64,000 bases of DNA from assembly GCA_020847975.1 (NCBI GenBank), contig JADLBD010000110.1:1-64000 (forward strand), written 5' to 3'. Below, in pieces: positions 42,819 to 52,546 of this stretch. Both the position numbers and the translations under genes were made by a program. The DNA is from Bryobacterales bacterium (GTDB taxonomy: Bacteria > Acidobacteriota > Terriglobia > Bryobacterales > Bryobacteraceae). Every line of letters begins with the position of its first letter. Position 1 is the first letter of the stretch. The notes beneath the pieces are model-generated. The model did no database searches. It was not told the DNA's origin and worked only from the letters and a program-made list of their open reading frames with translations.

Positions 42819-45476
42819 ATGCTGCCGAGGATTATGTTTGCCATTCTGGCTTGTGCGCTACCGGCACAAGCGCAGGCCCCAGTAGACTACCAGAGGGATA
42901 TCCGTCCCATATTGGCGAAACGATGCATCGCCTGCCACGGTCCGGATGAGCATGGCCGCCAAGCTAACTTCCGGCTGGACACACGTGACGGAGCAACCGG
43001 GAAGTCCGGCGGTTATGCCGGGATCGTTCCGGGGAATAGCGCGAAGAGCCGCGTATACGCGCGAATCACAAACAGTACGCGGCCGATGCCGCCGGTTGGT
43101 CCCAGGCTCAGTTCGCAGGAGGTGGATCTCATCCGGCAGTGGATCGATAGCGGGGCGCCGTACACCAACCATTGGGCGTTTGAGAAACCGCAGCGGCTGG
43201 CGCCTCCCGCAGTGAGCGACCCGAAGTGGCCGGCGGTGGAGTTTGACTATTTTGTTCTGGCGCGACTGGACAAGGAGGGCTTGAGGCCCTCGCCTATTGC
43301 GGACCGCTACACTCTGGCGAGGCGAGTTGCGCTGGATCTCACCGGACTGCCACCGTCGCCGGAGATGACGGGGGCTTACCTTAAGGACACGTCTCCGGAA
43401 GCGTACGAGCGGCTGGTGGACAAACTTCTGGCATCGCCACAGTATGGCGAACGGTGGGCAAGGGTTTGGCTGGATCTAGCGCGATACGCGGATACTCAAG
43501 GCTACGAGAAAGATAACCGGCGTACGATATGGCCGTATAGAGATTGGGTAATTCGGGCGCTGAACAGCAACATACCGTTCGATACATTCACAAAGCTGCA
43601 GCTTGCGGGCGACCTGATGGCCCAGGCGAGTGAAGATGATTTGATTGCAACGGGTTTCCACCGGAACACAATGACGAACACGGAGGGGGGAACAGACGAT
43701 GAGGAGTTTCGGGATGCGGCAATTCGCGACCGGGTAGCGGTAACCGGACAAGTATGGATGGGATTGACGCTGGGCTGCGCCCAATGCCACACGCATAAGT
43801 ACGACCCGATTTCACACAAGGAGTTCTACCAGTTCTATGCATTCTTCAATCAAACGGAAGACAGCGACAAGCCTGACGACCGCCCGACGCTGGAGTTGGC
43901 GAATGCCTCCACACTGGTCCTGAAGGAATTGCCGGAGAATCAACGGCGCAAGACACATATTCTCGAACGGGGCAATTTCCTGACGCCTGGGGAAGAAGTG
44001 GAAGCGAATGTTCCCGCAGCTTTTGCAGCATTTCCAAAGGGTGCTCCGAAGAACCGGCTGGGACTGGCGGAATGGCTGGTCTCCAAGGAGAACCCTCTGA
44101 CAGCACGAGTGACAGTGAACCGGATATGGGCGCGTCTGTTCGGGAAGGGGATCGTGGAATCGGAGGAGGATTTTGGCACCCAGGGGGCTACTCCGACGAA
44201 TCAGGAACTGCTCGATTGGCTGGCGACGGAATATATGCGCTTGAATTGGGATACGAAGGCGATCCTGAAGACCATCGTGATGTCGGCAACGTACCGGCAA
44301 TCCTCGAATGCAACGCCGGAGTTGCTCGAGAAGGATCCCACGAACCGGGTGCTAGCACGGGGGGCGCGCTTCCGTTTGGATGCAGAGGTTGTGCGCGACC
44401 AGGCTCTGGCGGTGAGCGGATTGCTGAGCAAGAAGATGTATGGGCCTCCGGTCATGCCGTGGCAGCCGGAAGGAGTCTGGCAGGTGGTATATAACGGCGA
44501 GCGATGGATTACCAGTGAAGGTGAAGACCGCTACCGGCGGGGGCTTTACACATTCATGCGGCGCACATCGCCGTACCCATCGTCGATGAGCTATGACGCA
44601 CCGACGGGTGAAATTTGCACTATGAGGCGAATCCGGACGAATACGCCGCTGCAGGCATTGACTTCGTTGAATGATCCGGTTTTCATGGAGGCGGCGCAGC
44701 AACTGGCGTTAAGGACGTTCAGGGAGGCCGGCAAGTCAGAAAACGCGCGGGCGGCGCACATGTTCCAACTCGCGCTGGTGCGTCCGCCGGAGAAAGAGGA
44801 GTTGCGGAGGATCGTCTCTCTTCACCGCGAAGCCTGGAAAGACCTCAAGGGCAATTCGGCTCCGGCGGAGAAACTGCTGCATTACGATAAGACCCTATAT
44901 AAGGAGGACCGCGAGCAGACCGTGGTCGCGGACGCACGCGGGGAGGGAGTGATATGGCGGTACACGACGGAGGATCCCGGAAGCGGGTGGCTGAGCCCAG
45001 GGTTTGACGATTCCGGGTGGCGCACAGGTAAAGGACTCTTCGGCGCTTTCGAGAACGAGAAGAATCAGAAGGAAGTGGCCACGAGTTGGGAGACGGATAC
45101 GCTGTGGCTGCGGTACGAGTTTACGGCACCCGAGAGCAAGCTGTCCGATTTCCGGCTGCAGGTAAAGACTGTGTCCGGGTTTGAGGCGTGGATCAACGGT
45201 GTTTCGGCCGCAGGATCGCCGCAGGAACGGACTGGTTATTACGAGTACCCCGTCTCGAGCGCCGCGGAACCGGCAATCAAGCCGGGGCGCAATGTGCTGG
45301 CGATCCGAGTCGTCCGCAACCACGAAAAGAAGGGCGGGCAGTCGTTTGACGCGGGGCTTGTGGCTACGCGCGCTCCGGATTTCGGCAAGCGAGCCCGCGA
45401 TGATGCGGACCGCGCGGCTTGGGTAGCGGTAGCCAACGCGATTCTCAACCTGGACGAGACATTGACGAGGCGATAA
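42819..45476 (+). CDS. PSCyt1/DUF1549/DUF1553 (PSD1) planctomycete-type cytochrome protein
   Basis: 885 aa from the ATG at 42819, the start of a signal peptide (MLPRIMFAILACALPAQAQA). A class I-like heme site CIACH is at 36-40, with RDIRPILAKR before it. DUF1549 (HWAFEKPQRLAPP, FDYFVLARLDKEGL, YGERWARVWLDLARYAD, HTHKYDP) and DUF1553 (NPLTARVTVNRIWARLFGKG, NTPLQALTSLNDPVF) follow. Residues about 700-865 form an additional beta-jelly-roll like that of glycosidase accessory domains (GSGWLSPGFDDSGW, FEAWINGVSA). Function of the family is unknown, possibly polysaccharide-related electron transfer. It is co-transcribed with the DUF1501 gene 2 nt downstream. Confidence 0.9.
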   Translation: MLPRIMFAILACALPAQAQAPVDYQRDIRPILAKRCIACHGPDEHGRQANFRLDTRDGATGKSGGYAGIVPGNSAKSRVYARITNSTRPMPPVGPRLSSQEVDLIRQWIDSGAPYTNHWAFEKPQRLAPPAVSDPKWPAVEFDYFVLARLDKEGLRPSPIADRYTLARRVALDLTGLPPSPEMTGAYLKDTSPEAYERLVDKLLASPQYGERWARVWLDLARYADTQGYEKDNRRTIWPYRDWVIRALNSNIPFDTFTKLQLAGDLMAQASEDDLIATGFHRNTMTNTEGGTDDEEFRDAAIRDRVAVTGQVWMGLTLGCAQCHTHKYDPISHKEFYQFYAFFNQTEDSDKPDDRPTLELANASTLVLKELPENQRRKTHILERGNFLTPGEEVEANVPAAFAAFPKGAPKNRLGLAEWLVSKENPLTARVTVNRIWARLFGKGIVESEEDFGTQGATPTNQELLDWLATEYMRLNWDTKAILKTIVMSATYRQSSNATPELLEKDPTNRVLARGARFRLDAEVVRDQALAVSGLLSKKMYGPPVMPWQPEGVWQVVYNGERWITSEGEDRYRRGLYTFMRRTSPYPSSMSYDAPTGEICTMRRIRTNTPLQALTSLNDPVFMEAAQQLALRTFREAGKSENARAAHMFQLALVRPPEKEELRRIVSLHREAWKDLKGNSAPAEKLLHYDKTLYKEDREQTVVADARGEGVIWRYTTEDPGSGWLSPGFDDSGWRTGKGLFGAFENEKNQKEVATSWETDTLWLRYEFTAPESKLSDFRLQVKTVSGFEAWINGVSAAGSPQERTGYYEYPVSSAAEPAIKPGRNVLAIRVVRNHEKKGGQSFDAGLVATRAPDFGKRARDDADRAAWVAVANAILNLDETLTRR

Positions 45477-45478
45477 CG

Positions 45479-46924
45479 ATGACGGAAATGCAGCAATTGA
45501 AGGAATTTACGCGCCGTCACTTCTTCGAGCGGTGCCACCTCGGGCTGGCGAATATGTTTCTCGCCAGCCTGGCGCGCAGCGATGCGGCTCGGATGGACAA
45601 CCCGCTTGCGCCTAAGAAGCCTGATCATGCTCCGAAGGCAAAATCCATCATCTACCTGCATATGGCGGGATCTCCATCGCAGTTGGAGTTGTGGGACTAC
45701 AAGCCGGAGTTGCAGAAGTATGACGGGAAGGACTGTCCGCAAAACCTTCTGGAGGGGAAGCGATTCGCGTTCATCAAGGGAGTACCCAAACTGCTGGCAA
45801 CCCCGTACAAGTTCCAGCAGCACGGCCAATCGGGAGCATGGTTGAGCGAGTTGCTGCCGAATTTTGCGAAGGTGACGGATGACGTGTGCATTATCCGTTC
45901 GATGACAACGGATCAATTCAACCACGCTCCGGCACAGTTGTACTTGCACACAGGAAATCCGCGGTTCGGGTTCGCCTCGATGGGGGCATGGGCGACATAC
46001 GGGCTTGGTTCGGAGAATCAGGATCTGCCCGGATTCGTTGTGCTGGTGAGTGGCGGGAACAATCCGGACGGGGGGAAAAGCCTATGGGGCAGCGGCTACC
46101 TGCCGTCGGTGTATCAAGGAGTGCAATGCCGAACGCAAGGCGATCCGGTACTGTTTCTCAGTGATCCTGAGGGAATGGACAGAGGGCTGCGCCGGAAGAC
46201 GCTGGATGCAATTCGCGATTTGAACAGCATGCAGGAGAAGCGGTTTGGAGATCCGGAGACACAGGCGCGAATCGCGCAATATGAACTCGCATACCGGATG
46301 CAGACATCCGTGCCGAAGGTGATGGACATCTCGAAGGAGCCGGAATCCATGCACAAGCTGTACGGTACGGATCCGGGGAAGGTCTCTTTCGCCAACAACT
46401 GCCTGTTGGCGCGGCGGCTGGTGGAGAACGGCGTGCGGTTCGTGCAGTTGTTCCATTGGGGATGGGATCATCATGGATCGTCGCGGCGGGAGGACATACG
46501 GTATGACTTGCCTGGCAAGGCAAAGGTGATGGACCAGTCGGTTTCGGCGCTGGTGACAGATCTCAAACAGCGCGGATTGCTGCAGGACACGCTAATCGTG
46601 TGGGGAGGCGAATTCGGACGTACTCCGATGAGAGAAAATCGCGGCGGATCGTATGGTCCGTGGGTGGGACGGGATCACCATCCGTATGCATTCACGATGT
46701 GGATGGCTGGAGGCGGGATCAAGTCCGGCCTGAATTATGGGGAAACAGATGAAATCGGCTACTACGTGGGGCGGGATAGAGTGAACGTGAGGGATCTACA
46801 GGCGACCATCCTGCATCTGCTGGGTCTTAATCCGTACCGGTTGAGTTTCGCATATCAGGGTCTGAATCAGCGCCTGATCGGCCCGACGGACGAGGGCAGA
46901 ATTCTAAAGGACATCCTGGCTTGA
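45479..46924 (+). CDS. DUF1501 (sulfatase-like fold) exported protein
   Basis: 481 aa from the ATG at 45479; two nt separate it from the PSD1 gene. The N-terminus carries RRHFFERCHLGLANMFLAS, a Tat-like RRxFF stretch seen in this family. Typical DUF1501 pieces are SIIYLHMAGSPSQLELWDYK, NFAKVTDDVCIIRSM, HPYAFTMWMAGGGIKSG and VWGGEFGRTPM with metal-type His/Asp residues (FHWGWDHHG). PSD1 and DUF1501 nearly always occur together. The function is not established. The stop overlaps the next start (TGATG). Confidence 0.9.
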   Translation: MTEMQQLKEFTRRHFFERCHLGLANMFLASLARSDAARMDNPLAPKKPDHAPKAKSIIYLHMAGSPSQLELWDYKPELQKYDGKDCPQNLLEGKRFAFIKGVPKLLATPYKFQQHGQSGAWLSELLPNFAKVTDDVCIIRSMTTDQFNHAPAQLYLHTGNPRFGFASMGAWATYGLGSENQDLPGFVVLVSGGNNPDGGKSLWGSGYLPSVYQGVQCRTQGDPVLFLSDPEGMDRGLRRKTLDAIRDLNSMQEKRFGDPETQARIAQYELAYRMQTSVPKVMDISKEPESMHKLYGTDPGKVSFANNCLLARRLVENGVRFVQLFHWGWDHHGSSRREDIRYDLPGKAKVMDQSVSALVTDLKQRGLLQDTLIVWGGEFGRTPMRENRGGSYGPWVGRDHHPYAFTMWMAGGGIKSGLNYGETDEIGYYVGRDRVNVRDLQATILHLLGLNPYRLSFAYQGLNQRLIGPTDEGRILKDILA

Positions 46925-48018
46925 TGTTGACACGTGAAGGCTGCGTGATCCGGCAGCAGCGCCTGCTGACTGTCATGGAGCAAAAGCAATGGGATTTGTT
47001 TTTGACCGCCGACCCGCGGACGGCGTATTACTTTACTGGCTCGCCGGCTCCGGCGGACGCTCCCGTTGCATTTCTGCTTTGGACGGAAGGACGGAGTCTG
47101 CTCATCACGCCGGGCGTGAAGGAAGGACTGGCAGACAGGATTCTCCCGCTGGAGACGTATTCCATTGAACGTGTGGTTGACTATGCAGAGCGCGATTTGG
47201 CAAAGATACTGCGGCAATTCCTTACCGGGAAGCGCCTGGCGGTGGAACGGCGTACGGTTACAGGGATGATGGAGCAGGCGCTGCCGATCAGCGCGAGGGT
47301 GGAAGATGCCACGGATACCATTCTTCGACTGCGGAAGCGGAAAGAGCCGGATGAGGTAGCAGAAATCCAACGATCTCTCGAGCTATGCGCGGCGGCCTAC
47401 GATGCCGCGCGAAAGACGATTGCACCGGGTTTGAGAGAAGTGGATGTGTACGCGGCAATGTATGAAGCCGTGGTGAAACGGGCCGGCACGGCAGTGGCGT
47501 TTCCAGGTGATTTCGCCTGCGGGGAACGGTGCATCAGTGAAGGTGGTCCGCCGACGGAGCGGGTGATTCTTTCCGGTGACTTGTACATCCTGGATCTATT
47601 TCCGGCCCCAACTTTTTATTCCGCAGATACGTGCCGGACGTTTGCAGCCGGGGCGCCAAGCGATATCCAGCAGCGGGCCTGGGAAGTGGTTGTGGAGGCA
47701 GTGAAGCGTGCAGAAGCTGCGATACGCCCGGGTGTGGGCGCGAGGGACGTTTACCGGCTTGTGAAGGACTATCTGGACAGGCAACCGATAGCGGAAAAGA
47801 GCTTCTGGCATCATGTGGGACACGGGATCGGGCATCGAGGGCACGAATCGCCGCGGATCATTCCAGGATCTTCGGATGTTTTCGAGGCTGGGGATGTTTT
47901 CACGCTGGAGCCGGGAGTGTATACGAAAGCACTTCAGGGCGGGATACGGCTGGAAGATAATTATCTGGTGACGGAAACCGGTATCCGCAACCTCTTCGAC
48001 TATCCGCGGGAATTGTAA
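46924..48018 (+). CDS. M24 family metallopeptidase (Xaa-Pro aminopeptidase-like)
   Basis: 364 aa. The start is the ATG inside the upstream stop (TGATG); the TTG three nt earlier is less likely. The N-terminal creatinase-like domain (WDLFLTADPRTAYYFTG) precedes the pita-bread domain. All five metal ligands appear: Asp in LDLFPAPTF, Asp in SADTCRTF, His in HHVGHGIGHRGHE, Glu in LEPGVY and Glu in IRLEDNYLV. Co-transcription with PSD1/DUF1501 is suggested by the overlap. Confidence 0.88.
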   Translation: MLTREGCVIRQQRLLTVMEQKQWDLFLTADPRTAYYFTGSPAPADAPVAFLLWTEGRSLLITPGVKEGLADRILPLETYSIERVVDYAERDLAKILRQFLTGKRLAVERRTVTGMMEQALPISARVEDATDTILRLRKRKEPDEVAEIQRSLELCAAAYDAARKTIAPGLREVDVYAAMYEAVVKRAGTAVAFPGDFACGERCISEGGPPTERVILSGDLYILDLFPAPTFYSADTCRTFAAGAPSDIQQRAWEVVVEAVKRAEAAIRPGVGARDVYRLVKDYLDRQPIAEKSFWHHVGHGIGHRGHESPRIIPGSSDVFEAGDVFTLEPGVYTKALQGGIRLEDNYLVTETGIRNLFDYPREL

Positions 48019-48028
48019 GAGAGATGGG

Positions 48029-49378
48029 CTATTTGGTTTTCGTGGTGAACTTGGCGAGATAGTTGGTGTGGAAATCGCCTGCTACAAATTGCGGGTCATT
48101 CAAGATCTTCTGATGAAGAGGAATGGTGGTGTGAATGCCTTCCACCACGAAGGTGTCCAGGGCGCGGCGCATGCGAGCGATCGCCTCATTGCGATCGTGG
48201 CCATAGGTGATGAGCTTCGCGATCATGGAGTCGTAATACGGCGGAATGACTCCGTCGGTATAGGCTGCCGTGTCTACACGGACTCCGATGCTTCCGGGGA
48301 TATTCAGGGCGGTGATGCGTCCGGGAGAGGGGGCAAAGGTCTCGGGATGTTCCGCGTTTATCCTGCACTCGATGGCATGACCGCGTAGAGTCACCGGGGC
48401 GCCCAACACCTCGGACAGGGGCATCCCGGCAGCAATCAAGATCTGGCTTTTGACTAGATCGACACCGGTCACAAATTCGGTGACGGGATGCTCCACCTGA
48501 ATCCGTGCGTTCACCTCGATGAAGTACAACTTTCTTTCCCTGTCCATGAGGAACTCGACCGTTCCGGCGTTTGAGTAGCCCACATCATGCATAGCCTTGG
48601 CCAAGGCCGCGCAGATGGTCTTGCGGAGTTCGGGGGAAACGCTTGGGGAGGGGGCTTCTTCCAGGACTTTCTGATGGCGGCGCTGCAGAGAACATTCCCG
48701 TTCCCCGAGGATCTCGACATTGCCATGGAGATCGGCGAGGACCTGGAACTCGATGTGCCTCGGATTTTCGACGAGTTTCTCCATATAGAGATCGCCGCAG
48801 GAAAAGGCAGCAGCGGCTTCGGACTGAGCCTGAGAGTAAAGGTTTGGAAGTTCCTCGGCGCTCCGCACGACGCGCATGCCGCGCCCCCCGCCTCCAGCGG
48901 TGGCTTTAATCATCACAGGATAGCCGATGTGATCCGCCAGTTCGAGGGCCTCTTCAATGGAGCGGAGGACGCCATCGGAACCGGGGAGGATGGGAACGCC
49001 GGCATTGCGCATGGATTCGCGGGCACGCTGCTTGAGCCCCATGAGTTTGATCACTTCGGGACGGGGCCCGATGAAGGTGATGCCGGACATCTGGCAGACT
49101 TCGGCGAAATCGGCATTTTCACTGAGGAAGCCGTATCCAGGATGAATCGCGTTGACATTGGTTATCTCGGCGGCACTGATGACGGAGGGGATATCGAGAT
49201 AACTACGAGAGCTTTTTGCGGGACCGATGCAGACGGCCTCATCGGCAAAGCGCACATGAAGGCTGTTGCGATCGGCTTCGGAATAGACAGCGACGGTTCG
49301 GATGCCAAGTTCCTTGCAGGCGCAGATGACACGGAGGGCGATTTCTCCGCGATTGGCGATGAGGACCTTCTGAAACAT
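48029..49378 (-). CDS. accC: Biotin carboxylase subunit of acetyl-CoA carboxylase
   Basis: 449 aa, the normal AccC length. Begins [21 protein letters not shown]-grasp glycine loop [43 protein letters not shown] and the catalytic [15 protein letters not shown] segment are present; the usual EMNTR is EVNAR here. It carboxylates the biotin of AccB with ATP and bicarbonate, the first half-reaction of fatty-acid synthesis. It follows accB by 12 nt and is the last gene of a three-gene minus-strand operon (aminopeptidase, accB, accC). Confidence 0.96.
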   Translation of the reverse strand: MFQKVLIANRGEIALRVICACKELGIRTVAVYSEADRNSLHVRFADEAVCIGPAKSSRSYLDIPSVISAAEITNVNAIHPGYGFLSENADFAEVCQMSGITFIGPRPEVIKLMGLKQRARESMRNAGVPILPGSDGVLRSIEEALELADHIGYPVMIKATAGGGGRGMRVVRSAEELPNLYSQAQSEAAAAFSCGDLYMEKLVENPRHIEFQVLADLHGNVEILGERECSLQRRHQKVLEEAPSPSVSPELRKTICAALAKAMHDVGYSNAGTVEFLMDRERKLYFIEVNARIQVEHPVTEFVTGVDLVKSQILIAAGMPLSEVLGAPVTLRGHAIECRINAEHPETFAPSPGRITALNIPGSIGVRVDTAAYTDGVIPPYYDSMIAKLITYGHDRNEAIARMRRALDTFVVEGIHTTIPLHQKILNDPQFVAGDFHTNYLAKFTTKTK

Positions 49379-49390
49379 TAGGAGACCAGT

Positions 49391-49873
49391 CTAAAGCGGC
49401 CGGTAGGTGAACAGGGCTTCGCCATACTCGACAGGCTTACCGTTCGGAACCAGTTTGCTGAGGATCACTCCCGGGGCTTCGGCTTCGATTTCGTTCATGA
49501 GCTTCATGGATTCGATGATACAGAGGACCTGACCAGTCTGGACGGTGTCACCAACCTTCACGAAGGGAGGAGAGCCAGGGGACGGTGATTCGTAGAAGGT
49601 GCCGACAATCGGCGCCTTGATAATCGGCATGTTCGCGTCAGCGGCAGGAGGTGAGGCCGGGGGCTGAGAAACCGCAAGCGGAAAAGGAGCAGAGGCTGGA
49701 GGGTGGACCGGAGAAGCGAGAGGAGCGAGTTGAGGGGCAGGGGTTAATTGGACTTCCTGAGAAAGGGACGCGCGCTTGATCCACACACGATTATCACCGC
49801 GCTGCACCTCGATTTCGGCGACGCCACTTTCCGTAAGCAGTTGAATAATCTCTTTGATTTCTTCGATTGTCAT
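49391..49873 (-). CDS. accB: Biotin carboxyl carrier protein of acetyl-CoA carboxylase
   Basis: 160 aa. N-terminal helix IEEIKEIIQLLTESGVAEIE, a Pro/Ala-rich linker at about 44-80, and the C-terminal biotinyl domain with IKAPIVGTFYESPSPGS. The biotin is attached at Lys124 in ESMKLMNE. Length and the thumb-like PSPGS loop are normal. It carries the carboxyl group between AccC and the carboxyltransferase. Ordered directly before accC. Confidence 0.96.
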   Translation of the reverse strand: MTIEEIKEIIQLLTESGVAEIEVQRGDNRVWIKRASLSQEVQLTPAPQLAPLASPVHPPASAPFPLAVSQPPASPPAADANMPIIKAPIVGTFYESPSPGSPPFVKVGDTVQTGQVLCIIESMKLMNEIEAEAPGVILSKLVPNGKPVEYGEALFTYRPL

Positions 49874-49897
49874 TTGTAGCGAGTGTCGGACCCAGAT

Positions 49898-50983
49898 CTA
49901 AATGATGGTCAGTGTCTTCGGGGTTGGAGTAAGGATCTCGCAACCGTTTGCAGTTACGAGGACTGTATCTTCGATGCGGATGCCGCCTTCTCCTTCGATG
50001 TAGATACCTGGTTCGATGGTGATGACCATGCCTGCTTGAAGGATTGTTTTTTCTTTTCTGCCGACGCGGGGAGGCTCATGAATCTCTAAGCCAAGCCCAT
50101 GGCCGGTGGAGTGCGTAAACGCTCTATCCAGGCCAGACTTCTTGAGAACCTTGCGAGCCGCGAGGTCCGGCTTGTCCGCGCGCACACCTTGTCGAACCGC
50201 GGAGATGGCAGCCAATTGAGCCTCGAGGACAGCGTTGTATGCTTTCTTCCACTTTGGCGCAGGCATCCCAAGAAAGACGGTTCGCGTCATGTCGCTCGAA
50301 TAACCGTCCTGAACGGCACCCATGTCTATTAATAGTAACTGATTGGATGCAACAGAGTGGGACGAGGGGCGGGCGTGGGGGAGGGCGGCTCTCTGTCCCG
50401 AGGCAACGATGGTCTCAAAGGCCGGGCCAGTAGCCCCATAGCGACGCATGTAATAGTCGATTTCCGCGGCGAGGGCAGATTCCGTGACTCCCGGGCGTAC
50501 GAAATGAAGAGCCTTTTGGAATGCCTTGGAGTTTGTCCGGACGGCGCGACGAATACAATCGATTTCAGCGGGAGACTTTACCATCCGGAGGGACTCGATC
50601 AAATCCTGCTGCGGGAGGAGGACGGCACCGAGGGGCAGGTTTTCCCGAAGGAAATTGTAGGAATTGAAGGAGATACGGGTCTGTTCAAAACCGATGTTGC
50701 GAAGCTTCCTGCTTTTGATGTGCCGGGCAATGGCAGGCAACAGCGGACCGGCAATCGTCTTGACCTTGCAGGAAACTTCCAGGGCACTTTGAACGGCGTA
50801 GCGGGGATCGGTAAACAGTACTGATTCCGAAGGAGTTATACAGAGGATTCCATTGCTACCCGTGAACCCGGAGAGGTAGCGGATGTTAGGCAGGGCCGTA
50901 ACGAGAAGCGAATCGAGCTTGTTTGGTTCAAAGGTAGCGGCGAGCAGGGAGCGGCGCGCCTTGAAATCGTCCGTGGAGATCAA
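49898..50983 (-). CDS. Xaa-Pro aminopeptidase (M24B), PepP/PepQ-like
   Basis: 361 aa. Start is TTG at 50983; an in-frame TGA lies just upstream, so no longer version exists. N-terminal creatinase domain (LLVTALPNIRYLSGFTGSN, FTDPRYAVQSALE), then the catalytic domain. Metal ligands: Asp in LLIDMGAVQDGY and SSDMTRTVF, His in STGHGLGLEIHE, Glu in ITIEPGIYI and GIRIEDTVLV. It removes N-terminal residues before proline. The gene order aminopeptidase-accB-accC recurs in many bacteria, sometimes with efp, which is missing here. Confidence 0.93.
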   Translation of the reverse strand: MISTDDFKARRSLLAATFEPNKLDSLLVTALPNIRYLSGFTGSNGILCITPSESVLFTDPRYAVQSALEVSCKVKTIAGPLLPAIARHIKSRKLRNIGFEQTRISFNSYNFLRENLPLGAVLLPQQDLIESLRMVKSPAEIDCIRRAVRTNSKAFQKALHFVRPGVTESALAAEIDYYMRRYGATGPAFETIVASGQRAALPHARPSSHSVASNQLLLIDMGAVQDGYSSDMTRTVFLGMPAPKWKKAYNAVLEAQLAAISAVRQGVRADKPDLAARKVLKKSGLDRAFTHSTGHGLGLEIHEPPRVGRKEKTILQAGMVITIEPGIYIEGEGGIRIEDTVLVTANGCEILTPTPKTLTII

Positions 50984-50997
50984 TGTTCAGTTTACCA

Positions 50998-51966
50998 TCA
51001 AGGCTTTAGGAGGAGCTTGCCTGAGGTGTTTCTACCTGCGAGATCGGAATGGGCGAGAGGAGCCTGGTCCATGGAGTAGATCTTGTGGACATGAAGACGA
51101 AGTGCTCCTTCAGTTACCCAGCGGAGGACATCTCCGGCACGCCAAAGTAACTCATCGCGGGTGGCGACGTAGTTGGGCAAGCTTGGGCGGGTGAGGAAGA
51201 GGGAACCTTTCTGGCTAAGCAAGAGCGGTTCCAAGGACGGGACAGGGCCTGATGCATTCCCGAACGTCACCATCATTCCTCTAGGTTTCAAACTGCTGAG
51301 ACTCTTGGCGAATGTGGCGGCCCCAACGGAATCATACACTACATCCACACCCTTGCCGCCAGTGAAGCGCCGAGTCTCGGCTTCGAAGTCGTGAGTGGCG
51401 TATAAGATGACTTCATCAGCTCCCACGGACCGGGCGCGGGCGGCTTTTTCAGGCGATCCGGCAGTGGCAATGACGGTGGCTCCTCTCATCTTCGCCATTT
51501 GAACAAGAAGCGCGCCCGTGCCACCCGCGGCGGCGTGGATCAGAGCCGTGTGTCCCTTTGACAAAGGAAAGGTTGAGTGCGAAAGGTAGTGAGCCGTCAT
51601 TCCCTGAAGCATGACAGCAGCGGCATCGGCCAGTTGCAATGCGGCAGGAACAGGCACCAATGTAGCGGCCGGAACAACCGCGTATTCGGCGTAGGATCCC
51701 CGAGCCATCGCATAGGCGACACGATCTCCGGGAGCGACCTGGGTAACTCCGGGGCCCACAGATTCGACCACACCGGCGGCTTCCATGCCTGGGATCAAGG
51801 GGAGGTCCGCCTTATAGAGCCCGATGCGGAAGTAAATATCGATGAAGTTCACTCCCGACGTATCGATCTTCACCAAAGCCTGCCCGGGGCCGGGAACCGG
51901 GACCGGCACATCCTCGAGTTTCAGTTGATCCGGACCGCCACATTGACGAACGAGAATTGCCTTCAT
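50998..51966 (-). CDS. Quinone oxidoreductase/zinc-independent MDR family
   Basis: 322 aa. GroES-like N-terminal domain, then the nucleotide-binding motif HAAAGGTGALLVQMAKMRGA near residue 145 (AxxGGxG, NADPH type). YDSVGAATFAKSLSSL and MVTFGNASGPV also match the NADPH:quinone reductase (QOR/zeta-crystallin) group; zinc-binding Cys residues are absent. It probably reduces quinones or enones. It overlaps the upstream gene at its start by 4 nt. Confidence 0.9.
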   Translation of the reverse strand: MKAILVRQCGGPDQLKLEDVPVPVPGPGQALVKIDTSGVNFIDIYFRIGLYKADLPLIPGMEAAGVVESVGPGVTQVAPGDRVAYAMARGSYAEYAVVPAATLVPVPAALQLADAAAVMLQGMTAHYLSHSTFPLSKGHTALIHAAAGGTGALLVQMAKMRGATVIATAGSPEKAARARSVGADEVILYATHDFEAETRRFTGGKGVDVVYDSVGAATFAKSLSSLKPRGMMVTFGNASGPVPSLEPLLLSQKGSLFLTRPSLPNYVATRDELLWRAGDVLRWVTEGALRLHVHKIYSMDQAPLAHSDLAGRNTSGKLLLKP

Positions 51967-52508
51967 GTACGTGCCTTTCGACGAAGATGGGCTACAGCCG
52001 CGTAAAGCAAGAGATAGCAGACGGTGAAGGGAAACATCAAGAGGCGGGTCAGCGTGGTGGCGGCATCGGCGCCGGTGAGCCCCATGCGGAAGAAGAGGAA
52101 ATGAAGCATGGTGCGCCAGTTCCCGATGTCGAACCAGTAGTAATCCCCGTTCTCATTCAAGACGAAAACCTTGGCGGGGATGTTGAACGCCAGCCACCAC
52201 TTCCATTTAGTCATGATGGGCTCGCCAGAGCAGATGATTCCGCAGACGTTGTACGAGGATGCCTGGAGTTCCGCCAGGAGACGCTTGCGGGAAGGGGCGT
52301 GGGGATATTCCCACACGCGAAACACGCGCGAACCAGAGGGGAGACCGACGGGTTCGCCGGTGAAGCAGGTTACCAGATCGACAGGCAAATGCCGGCCGTA
52401 GACCTGAAGAAGGCTGGGCACGAGGTTGTTGAAGAGATGACGAGAGCCGCTTTCGACGAGGAGAACGCGCTCAAAGGGGGGGATGTGCCTGGAGAAGAAC
52501 AAGCGCAT
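51963..52508 (-). CDS. Uncharacterised protein with C-terminal membrane helix
   Basis: 181 aa. The first 115 residues show alternating strands and helices (RVLLVESGSRHLFNNLV, VDLVTCFTGEP, YNVCGIICSGEPIMTKWKWW) reminiscent of glycosyltransferase-like Rossmann folds, but no family was recognised. Near the C-terminus lies a strong hydrophobic helix (LLMFPFTVCYLLLYAAVAHL) followed by a basic RRKART tail, so a membrane anchor is likely. It is translationally coupled with the quinone reductase (ATGA overlap) and lies 38 nt downstream of cimA. Confidence 0.6.
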   Translation of the reverse strand: MRLFFSRHIPPFERVLLVESGSRHLFNNLVPSLLQVYGRHLPVDLVTCFTGEPVGLPSGSRVFRVWEYPHAPSRKRLLAELQASSYNVCGIICSGEPIMTKWKWWLAFNIPAKVFVLNENGDYYWFDIGNWRTMLHFLFFRMGLTGADAATTLTRLLMFPFTVCYLLLYAAVAHLRRKART

Positions 52509-52546
52509 GCCGGTTTGTCAGATAGCGGAGGGAGGCACGGTACGCA

